5,415 nucleotides of DNA from an uncultured Clostridia bacterium. Lineage in GTDB: Bacteria; Bacillota; Clostridia; Christensenellales; Aristaeellaceae. The notes beneath the pieces were generated by a model. The model saw nothing but the letters and a program-made list of their open reading frames with translations. It was not told the origin of the DNA and made no database searches. The DNA lies in NCBI GenBank assembly GCA_934615145.1, contig CAKTTM010000138.1, positions 1 through 5,415 of the forward strand, read 5' to 3'. The stretch's first letter is position 1. Every line of letters begins with the position of its first letter. The translations under genes and the position numbers were made by a program. This document shows positions 1 to 5,415 of this stretch, piece after piece.

Positions 1-1494
1 ATCATGACCTATCCCAGCCAGCCGGGCCCCGAGCCCACCGGCTTTACCCAGGTGCAGCGCCCGGCGCCCCGCGTCTCGCGCTTTGGCCCGGACGCTGTGA
101 AGCCTGCCGAGCCTGTGCCAGCCCCGGCTGCGGCCCCCGTGCTGCCCCAGGGCTACCGCCCCGCCGCCTTCGCCCAGCCGCAGACTGCCCCCAGCCGCTT
201 TGGCACGGGCGCCCTGCCGGTGGAGGCGCCGCCCGCCGCGGCCTATCGCAGGCCGCTGCCCGATCAGGCGCCGGTGGAGCCCGCGCTGCGGGCCCCCGCT
301 GCCCGCGTGCGCGAGCCCGGCCTCAACCCGGCTGTGCCCGAGATGCTGGCGGCAGGTGATGTGGGCGACGGCGCAGGCGTGCTGGAGGTGCACTCCGACG
401 GCTATGGCTTCCTGCGCGCGGGCAACTTCCTGCCCGGCAAGGGGGATGTCTATGTCTCCAATGCCCAGATCAGGCGCTTCAACCTGCGCAGCGGCGACTA
501 TGTGGAGGGCAAGACCCGCCCCCAGCGCGAGGGCGACCGCTACGCCGCCATGCTCTATATCACCCAGATCAACGGCAGCCCGGCCGAGGAGCAGCCCAAG
601 CGCCCCGAGTTTGATGAGCTGACGCCCATCTATCCGGACAAGCGCATCAAGCTGTCCAGCGCTGAGCAAAATGAGCCCGTGCTGCGCTTTATCGATCTGT
701 TTGCGCCCATCGGCATGGGCCAGCGGGCGCTGATCGTGGCGCCGCCCAAGGCCGGCAAGACCACCATCTTGAAGAAAATCGCCCTGTCCATCCGCGCCCA
801 GCATCCGGAGCTTAAGCTGATGGTGCTGCTGGTGGACGAGCGGCCCGAAGAGGTGACGGACCTCAAGGACAGCATCGGCGGCGATGTCTACTACTCCACC
901 TTTGACGAGCCGGCCGAGAGCCATGCCCGCTGCAGCGATCTGGTGATCGAGCGTGCCATGCGCCTGGTCGAGCAGGGCGAGGCTGTGGTGATCCTGCTGG
1001 ACAGCCTCACCCGCCTGTCGCGCGCCTACAACACCATCGCCCCCAGCTCCGCCCGCATCATGTCCGGCGGCCTGGTGGCAGGCGCGCTCAACCGGCCCAA
1101 GCGCTTCTTTGGCGCCGCGCGCAACCTGCGCGAGGGCGGTTCATTGACCATCATCGCTACCACCATTGTGGAGACCGGCAGCCGCATGGACGATGTGATC
1201 TATGAGGAGTTCAAGGGCACCGGTAACATGGAGCTGACGCTGGACCGCGGGCTGCAGGAAAAGCGGCTCTTCCCGGCGGTCAGCATCGTCAAATCCGGCA
1301 CCCGCCACGAGGAGCTGCTGCTGAGCCCCGAGGAGTCGGCCGTGGCCTCCAAGGTACGCGCCATGATCGGCGGTGCCAGCGAGCAGGAGGGCATCTCCCT
1401 GGTGCTCTCCATGATGGACAAGACCAAGGACAATGAGGACTTTGTGGCCCGCTTTGACAACTGGGCCAAGCTGATGAGCGGGGGGAGAGGCTGA
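1..1494 (+). CDS. rho: Transcription termination factor Rho (5' end probably outside the window)
   Basis: Rho is a hexameric, RNA-dependent ATPase/helicase that loads on nascent RNA and releases RNA polymerase. Numbering is from the ATG at 4. Residues 1-120 are low-complexity and about 40% Pro+Ala, with SRFG repeated at 25-28 and 64-67. An S1/cold-shock-like RNA-binding fold follows at about 124-191 (GVLEV, DGYGFLR, DVYVSNAQIRRFNLRSGD). The RecA-type ATPase fills the rest: Walker A PPKAGKT (247-253), VDERPEEV (277-284) with the catalytic Glu at 279, Walker B VVILLDSLTR (328-337) with D333, Q-loop region 343-362, R-loop FKGTGNMEL (403-411), and SGTRHEELL (431-439) with R434 as probable arginine finger. 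All key ATPase residues are present. The usual N-terminal Rho helical bundle is not seen. The frame stays open to base 1 and no ribosome binding site is visible, so the ATG at 4 is probably internal. Family identity is certain; only the start is open. Confidence 0.97.
   Translation: MMTYPSQPGPEPTGFTQVQRPAPRVSRFGPDAVKPAEPVPAPAAAPVLPQGYRPAAFAQPQTAPSRFGTGALPVEAPPAAAYRRPLPDQAPVEPALRAPAARVREPGLNPAVPEMLAAGDVGDGAGVLEVHSDGYGFLRAGNFLPGKGDVYVSNAQIRRFNLRSGDYVEGKTRPQREGDRYAAMLYITQINGSPAEEQPKRPEFDELTPIYPDKRIKLSSAEQNEPVLRFIDLFAPIGMGQRALIVAPPKAGKTTILKKIALSIRAQHPELKLMVLLVDERPEEVTDLKDSIGGDVYYSTFDEPAESHARCSDLVIERAMRLVEQGEAVVILLDSLTRLSRAYNTIAPSSARIMSGGLVAGALNRPKRFFGAARNLREGGSLTIIATTIVETGSRMDDVIYEEFKGTGNMELTLDRGLQEKRLFPAVSIVKSGTRHEELLLSPEESAVASKVRAMIGGASEQEGISLVLSMMDKTKDNEDFVARFDNWAKLMSGGRG
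1481..1490 (+). promoter_or_regulatory. Ribosome binding site of galM, inside the rho 3' end
   Basis: The purine run GGGGGAGAGG ends 5 bases before the ATG at 1496 and overlaps the final Gly-Gly-Arg-Gly codons of rho. It supports the ATG at 1496 as the galM start. It also implies that ribosomes finishing rho lie over the galM initiation region, which favours translational coupling. No promoter can be placed between the two genes. Confidence 0.75.
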
Positions 1495-1495
1495 G

Positions 1496-2545
1496 ATGAG
1501 CATCGCGATCAAGCCCTTTGGCAAGCTGGCTGATGGCAGCCAGGTAGACTGGATCACACTGACCAACGCGCAGGGCGCCAGCGCCAGCTTCATCAGCTAT
1601 GGCGCCCACCTGACATCGCTCAAGGTGCCTGACCGTGAGGGCAGGCTGCTGGATGTGACGCTGGGCATGGACAGCCTCGAAGAGTATGTGGCCACCGGCA
1701 AGGGCCAGATGGGCGGCAGCATCGGCCGCTATGGCAACCGCATCGCCGGCGCCTCCTTTGAGCTAAATGGCAAGACCTATCCGCTCTTTGCCAACAACGG
1801 ACAGGCCTGCCTGCACGGCGGCAAGGAGGGCTTTGACAAGAAGCTCTGGGCCTGTGAGACGCATAGCCAGCCAGGCCGGGACAGTGTGACATTCAGCCGC
1901 GTTTCCCCGCACCTGGAGGAGGGTTTCCCGGGCGAGTTGACCGTCAAGGTCACCTACACCTGGGACGACGACAATCAGCTGCGGATGGACTACCACGCCG
2001 TCAGCGATCAGGACACCGTCATCAACCTGACCAACCACGCCTATTTCAACCTGGGTGAGGACAAGGATGTCAAGGCCCAGACCCTGCAGATATCAGGCGA
2101 CCGTGTGATCGCCGTCACCGACGACCTGATCCCCACAGGCCAGATGATGCCGGTAGACGGCACGCCCTTTGACCTGCGGCAGCCCGTGCTGCTGGGCCAG
2201 GCCTTTGCCAGGCAGGATGAGCCCATGTTCCTTGCCGCCAAGGGCTATGACATAGGCTATGTGCTGCCGGGCAGCGGCCTGCGCGAAGTGGCCCGCATGC
2301 ATGACCCCAAGAGCGGGCGCCTGATGCGGGTGCTGACCGATCAGCCGGGCGTGCAGTGCTACTCCGGCCAGGGCTTTGACTGCCAGGGCCGCGGCGGCGT
2401 GCACTATGGCCCCTATGCCGGCCTGGCGCTGGAGACCCAGCATCACCCGGACAGCGTACACCACCCGCACTTTGGCGACACCACCCTCAAGGCGGGGGAG
2501 AGCTACCAGACCAGCACCATCTACGCCTTCAGCGTCACGGAATAA
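1496..2545 (+). CDS. galM: Aldose 1-epimerase (galactose mutarotase)
   Basis: A 349-residue cytoplasmic enzyme that interconverts the alpha and beta anomers of aldohexoses such as galactose and glucose, feeding the Leloir pathway. Its length is normal for the family (about 340-350). The beta-sandwich landmarks appear in order: ISYGAHLTSLKVPD (33-46), GRYGNRI (77-83) with the substrate-binding Arg at 82, CLHGGKEGFDKKLW (105-118) with H107, NLTNHAYFNL (177-186) with the catalytic acid His at 181, KGYDIGYVL (249-257) with substrate-binding Asp 252, YSGQGFD (289-295), and LALETQHHPDSVHHP (310-324) with the catalytic base Glu at 313. The catalytic His, His, Glu set is complete, so the protein should be active. 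The residues after Asp 252 are Ile-Gly, where many homologues have His plus an aromatic or polar residue. The gene starts one base after the rho stop and ends at a shared terminator. No other galactose genes are in view, so its sugar specificity is not settled by context. Confidence 0.95.
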   Translation: MSIAIKPFGKLADGSQVDWITLTNAQGASASFISYGAHLTSLKVPDREGRLLDVTLGMDSLEEYVATGKGQMGGSIGRYGNRIAGASFELNGKTYPLFANNGQACLHGGKEGFDKKLWACETHSQPGRDSVTFSRVSPHLEEGFPGELTVKVTYTWDDDNQLRMDYHAVSDQDTVINLTNHAYFNLGEDKDVKAQTLQISGDRVIAVTDDLIPTGQMMPVDGTPFDLRQPVLLGQAFARQDEPMFLAAKGYDIGYVLPGSGLREVARMHDPKSGRLMRVLTDQPGVQCYSGQGFDCQGRGGVHYGPYAGLALETQHHPDSVHHPHFGDTTLKAGESYQTSTIYAFSVTE

Positions 2546-2556
2546 TCCGGGTAACA

Positions 2557-2596
2557 AAAAGCCGCGGGGCAACGATGCGTTGCACCCGCGGCTTTT
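2557..2596. terminator. Bidirectional intrinsic terminator between galM and glnN
   Basis: The left arm 2557-2568 (AAAAGCCGCGGG) pairs perfectly with 2585-2596 (CCCGCGGCTTTT). The helix continues above a single bulged A at 2584 with 2569-2573 (GCAAC) against 2579-2583 (GTTGC), closing on a 5-base loop at 2574-2578. This gives 17 base pairs with one bulge. Read on the + strand the hairpin ends in TTTT, 11 bases after the galM stop. Read on the - strand it ends in TTTTT, 15 bases after the glnN stop. The U-runs are short and mostly paired to the A-runs. Its place between converging genes fits a two-way terminator. Confidence 0.87.
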
Positions 2597-2611
2597 GCAA
2601 TGGGCGAATAG

Positions 2612-4699
2612 TCAGTTCTGGCCCAGCAGCTCCCCATAGCTGGGGAAGGGCCAGAGCGCGCGGCTGACCATGGTCTCGGCCCGGTCGCAGTGCTCGCGCA
2701 GCTCCGCCATCAGCGGCAGCAGCTGCTTGTGGCTGTGGTCGGCCAGCTTGGCCCAGCCGGCCAGCTTCTCCATCTTGACCACCGCCTGATCCAGCTTGGC
2801 GGTGGCGGCCATGATCTGCTGCAGGGTCTCGTTGAGCCTGTCGGCCAGCGCAATCTCGGGTATCTCGGCCTGGCTGAGCACATTCTTCTTCAACAGCGCG
2901 GCTTCGGCCAGTTCCTTGCCATAGCCGATGACGGCGGGAATGATCTCGCGGTGGGCGATCTCCAGCATGGTCTGCGCCTCGATGCGCACCACGTGGCTGT
3001 AGGTCTCGCCCAGCACCTGCTGGCGGCTGAGCAGCTCTGCTTCGCTCATCACCCGCTGGCGGGCGAACAGCGCGATGTTCTTCTCCGACACCATGTAGGG
3101 CAGGCAGTCGGCCACGCTGGGCAGGCTGAGCAGGCCGCGGGCCTTGGCCTCCTTGCGCCATTCCTCAGAATAGCTGTTGCCATTGAAGATCACCCGCCTG
3201 ACGGACTTGATGGTGTCGATGATCAGCTGCTCGCAGGCGGCGTGGAAGTCGTCTGCCTTTTCCAGTACATCGGCAAAATCCTGCAGGGCATCGGCGACAG
3301 CGGAGTTGAGCATGGTGTTGGGCTCGGCGATGGACATCGAGCTGCCCAGCGAGCGGAACTCGAACTTGTTGCCGGTAAAGGCAAAAGGCGAGGTGCGGTT
3401 GCGGTCGGAGATGTCCTTGGGGATCTTGGGCAGCACATGCACGCCCACGCTCATGTCGGCGTTGGTCTCCTTGACATAGGTGCGGTGGTTCTCCAGGGCG
3501 TCCAATACCTCGGTCAGCTCCTCACCAAGGAAGACCGATATGATGCTGGGCGGCGCCTCAAAGCCGCCCAGGCGGCAGTCGTTGGAGGCGCTGGCCACAG
3601 ACAGCCTCAGCAGATCGGCGTGGGTGTCCACCGCCTTCAAGACCGCGCAGAGGAAGAGCAGGAACTGCGCGTCCTCCTGGGGCGTGGCGCCAGGCTCCAA
3701 CAGGTTGAGGCCCTGCTCGGTGGCCAGGCTCCAGTTGTTGTGCTTGCCCGAGCCATTGATGCCCTGGAAGGGCTTCTCATGCAGCAGGCAGACCATGTCA
3801 TGCTTGTAGGCCACCTTCTTGAGCAGCTCCATCATCAGCTGGTTGTGGTCGGTGGCGATGTTGACAGACTCATAGATGGGCGCCAGCTCGTGCTGGCAGG
3901 GCGCGGTCTCGTTGTGCTCGGTCTTGGCGGGGATGCCCACCTTCCACAGCTCGGCGTTGAGCTCCTGCATGAAGGCATTGACCCTGGGCGTGATGGAGCC
4001 GTAATAGTGGTCATTGAGCTCCTGCCCCTTGGGGGCGCGGGCGCCAAAGAGTGTGCGCCCGGTGTACTGCAGGTCGCGCCGGGATTCATACAGGGCCTTG
4101 TCGAGCAGGAAATACTCCTGCTCGGCGCCCACCTGCGCGCTGATGCGCTGGGCGCTGAAATTGCCAAAGAGCCTGAGGATCCGAAGAGCCTGCCGGTTGA
4201 CCGCGTCCATGGAGCGCAGCAGCGGCGTCTTCTTGTCCAACGCCTGGCCGTCATAGCTGCAAAAGGCGGTGGGGATGCACAGCGTGTGATCCTTGATGAA
4301 GGGATAGCTGGTGGGATCCCAGGCGGTGTAGCCCCGCGCCTCAAAAGTGGCCCTCAGCCCGCCAGAGGGAAAGCTGGAGGCGTCGGACTCACCCCTGATC
4401 AGCTCGCTGGCGCCAAAGGCCATGATGACCTTGCCGCCCTGCACCGGCGTGATGAAGCTGTCATGCTTCTCCGCCGTGATGCCCGTCAGCGGCTGGAACC
4501 AGTGCGTATAGTGGGTGCAGCCGTGCTCGATGGCCCAGTCCTTCATGGCATTGGCCACGACGCTGGCTACCTCGGCCGGCAGCCGCTTGCTGGTCTGCAT
4601 GGTCTGCTGCAGCGCCAGATAGGTCTCCTTGGGCAGCCGCTCGCGCATGACGTCAAAGTTGAATACCAGGCTGCCAAACTCCTCATGTGCCCTGATCAT
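2612..4699 (-). CDS. glnN: Glutamine synthetase type III
   Basis: A 695-residue cytoplasmic enzyme that makes glutamine from glutamate, ammonium and ATP, the main high-affinity route of ammonium assimilation. Its length fits GSIII (about 700 residues, well above the roughly 450 of GSI). The GSIII N-terminal domain is clear: VFNFDVMRERLPK (12-24), VVANAMKDWAIEHG (47-60), THYTHWFQPLTGITAEKHDS (62-81) and SSFPSGGLRATFEARGYTAW (108-127). The catalytic domain follows: AEQEYFLLD (192-200) with metal-ligand glutamates, EHNETAPCQHELAPIYE (261-277), the nucleotide/substrate segment GINGSGKHNNWSLA (313-326), and RTSPFAFTGNKFEFR (435-449). A helical GSIII C-terminal region ends in PSYGELLGQN. The start at 4699 is preferred over the in-frame ATG at 4759: it has AAAGGAG 5 bases upstream, the protein then begins at the conserved domain, and the longer form would add 20 non-conserved residues overlapping asnA. 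It follows asnA by 10 bases and has no visible promoter of its own. No TTA, CTA or TCA codon occurs over about 670 codons. Confidence 0.97.
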   Translation of the reverse strand: MIRAHEEFGSLVFNFDVMRERLPKETYLALQQTMQTSKRLPAEVASVVANAMKDWAIEHGCTHYTHWFQPLTGITAEKHDSFITPVQGGKVIMAFGASELIRGESDASSFPSGGLRATFEARGYTAWDPTSYPFIKDHTLCIPTAFCSYDGQALDKKTPLLRSMDAVNRQALRILRLFGNFSAQRISAQVGAEQEYFLLDKALYESRRDLQYTGRTLFGARAPKGQELNDHYYGSITPRVNAFMQELNAELWKVGIPAKTEHNETAPCQHELAPIYESVNIATDHNQLMMELLKKVAYKHDMVCLLHEKPFQGINGSGKHNNWSLATEQGLNLLEPGATPQEDAQFLLFLCAVLKAVDTHADLLRLSVASASNDCRLGGFEAPPSIISVFLGEELTEVLDALENHRTYVKETNADMSVGVHVLPKIPKDISDRNRTSPFAFTGNKFEFRSLGSSMSIAEPNTMLNSAVADALQDFADVLEKADDFHAACEQLIIDTIKSVRRVIFNGNSYSEEWRKEAKARGLLSLPSVADCLPYMVSEKNIALFARQRVMSEAELLSRQQVLGETYSHVVRIEAQTMLEIAHREIIPAVIGYGKELAEAALLKKNVLSQAEIPEIALADRLNETLQQIMAATAKLDQAVVKMEKLAGWAKLADHSHKQLLPLMAELREHCDRAETMVSRALWPFPSYGELLGQN

Positions 4700-4704
4700 G
4701 GTGG

Positions 4705-4711
4705 CTCCTTT
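4705..4711 (-). promoter_or_regulatory. Ribosome binding site of glnN, overlapping the asnA stop codon
   Basis: On the - strand AAAGGAG sits 5 bases before the ATG at 4699-4697. Its first two bases are also the last two of the asnA TAA (4712-4710). This near-consensus site decides the glnN start and suggests that translation of the two genes is coupled. Confidence 0.88.
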
Positions 4712-5415
4712 ACAGCAGGACGATGCCTGCCTGCTTGCATATCCGTTTTGTGTCCTCATCCCAGTAGGAGGATTGCACCTCGCCGATGTGCGCCTTGTTC
4801 AGCAGCAGCATGCAGGTGCGGCTTTGCCCAATGCCCCCGCCGATGGTATAGGGCAGTTCTCCATTGAGAAGCGCCCGGTGGAAGGGCAGATTGCGGCGCT
4901 CATCGCAGCCGGCCAGGCGCAGCTGCCTGTCCAGGCTCTCGGGCGATACGCGGATGCCCATGGAGCTGATCTCCATCGCGCAGCCCAGCGTCTCATCCCA
5001 GAAGAGTATGTCGCCGTTGAGCTCCCAGTCGTCATAGTCGGGCGCCCGGCCGTCGTGCGGCTGGCCTGAGCGCAGCTTGCCGCCGATCTGCAGGATGCCC
5101 ACCGTGCCGTACTGCCGGGTCACCAGGTTCTCCCGCTCCTTGGGGGAGAGCGAGGGATACTCGTCCTCCAGCTCCTGGGTGGTGACGAAGCTGATCTCGC
5201 GGGTCAGTTTGACCGGCAGCCCCGGATACTTCCACTGCAGCAGGTCGCTGGTGCCGCAGATGGCGGTCACGATGCGCTGCATGGCGTCCTTCAAGGTGGA
5301 CATGGTGCGCATCTCTTTGGTGATGACCTTCTCCCAGTCCCACTGATCCACATAGACCGAGTGCAGGTTGTCCAGGTCCTCATCGCGGCGGATGGCGTTC
5401 ATATCGGTATAGAGC
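4710..5415 (-). CDS. asnA: Aspartate-ammonia ligase (asparagine synthetase A), 5' end cut by the window
   Basis: AsnA makes asparagine from aspartate, ammonium and ATP through an aspartyl-AMP intermediate. It is a cytoplasmic homodimer with a class II aminoacyl-tRNA-synthetase fold. About 234 C-terminal residues are visible of the usual 330-340; the first 95-100 lie beyond base 5415. The first Met in view (5402-5400) is internal: the frame stays open and the residues before it read LYTD, as in the conserved LYTxM segment. Counting from that Met: [10 protein letters not shown] (15-24), with Q20 matching the E. coli substrate-contact Gln 116; STLKDAM (35-41); [20 protein letters not shown] (107-126); NGDILFW (129-135); MEISSMGIR (143-151), with E144, S146, S147 and R151; and the class II motif 3 GGGIGQSR (188-195), ending in the ATP-binding Arg. 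All active-site positions I can match by memory to the E. coli enzyme are kept. The loop between DYDDW and NGDI is about 10 residues shorter than in E. coli. First gene of the asnA-glnN pair as far as can be seen. Confidence 0.96.
   Translation of the reverse strand, partial: LYTDMNAIRRDEDLDNLHSVYVDQWDWEKVITKEMRTMSTLKDAMQRIVTAICGTSDLLQWKYPGLPVKLTREISFVTTQELEDEYPSLSPKERENLVTRQYGTVGILQIGGKLRSGQPHDGRAPDYDDWELNGDILFWDETLGCAMEISSMGIRVSPESLDRQLRLAGCDERRNLPFHRALLNGELPYTIGGGIGQSRTCMLLLNKAHIGEVQSSYWDEDTKRICKQAGIVLL

Noticed and set aside
200..622. A 140-codon + strand frame inside the rho 5' region
   Set aside because: It is an Arg/Pro/Ala/Cys-rich out-of-frame shadow; the rho frame here encodes the conserved RNA-binding domain.
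1141..1593. A 150-codon - strand frame across the rho-galM junction
   Set aside because: It is antisense to two well-supported genes and its product shows no motif; such frames are common in GC-rich DNA.
2535..3161. A 208-codon - strand frame overlapping the glnN 3' end and the terminator
   Set aside because: It is a shifted-frame shadow of glnN with an Arg/Ala/Pro/Gly-rich product, and it reads straight through the terminator hairpin.
4700..4759. A 20-codon N-terminal extension of glnN starting at the ATG at 4759
   Set aside because: The extra residues overlap the asnA coding region and look unlike GSIII N-termini. The internal ATG at 4699 has a near-consensus ribosome binding site and begins right at the conserved domain.
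2690..4867. A 725-codon open frame on the + strand, antisense to glnN and running into asnA
   Set aside because: It is codon-aligned with glnN, so it stays open simply because glnN uses no TTA, CTA or TCA codons there, as expected at this GC content. Its product is a Leu/Gly/Gln/His/Val-rich sequence with no recognisable domain, while the - strand frame matches GSIII from end to end.

Overview
The window is a conventional stretch of GC-rich bacterial chromosome with four protein-coding genes, packed as two convergent pairs around one shared hairpin terminator. The best guess for the organism is a GC-rich member of the Clostridia (Firmicutes), perhaps an Oscillospirales- or Christensenellales-like gut lineage. 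This rests on the type III glutamine synthetase, the homomeric AsnA, the Pro/Ala-rich extension on Rho, strong AGGAG-type ribosome binding sites and strong GC bias at third codon positions. The taxonomic call is an inference from gene style and was not confirmed by any search.

Left half, + strand: rho (transcription termination factor; its 5' end probably lies outside the window) is followed after a single base by galM (aldose 1-epimerase). The Shine-Dalgarno sequence of galM lies in the last codons of rho, so the two are almost certainly co-transcribed.

Centre: the 66-base gap between the stop codons of galM and glnN holds a long GC-rich hairpin (2557-2596). It has an A-run on its left and a T-run on its right, so it can act as an intrinsic terminator in both directions.

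Right half, - strand: asnA (aspartate-ammonia ligase, 5' end cut by the window edge) is followed 10 bases later by glnN (type III glutamine synthetase). The glnN ribosome binding site overlaps the asnA stop codon. Both enzymes spend ATP to fix free ammonium into an amide, giving asparagine and glutamine respectively, so the pair forms a small ammonium-assimilation operon.

No mobile elements, CRISPR arrays, RNA genes or phage genes are visible. There is no gene-free stretch longer than 66 bases. I found no credible undescribed system. The points most worth a second look are the disordered Rho extension, the asnA-glnN coupling and the shared terminator.
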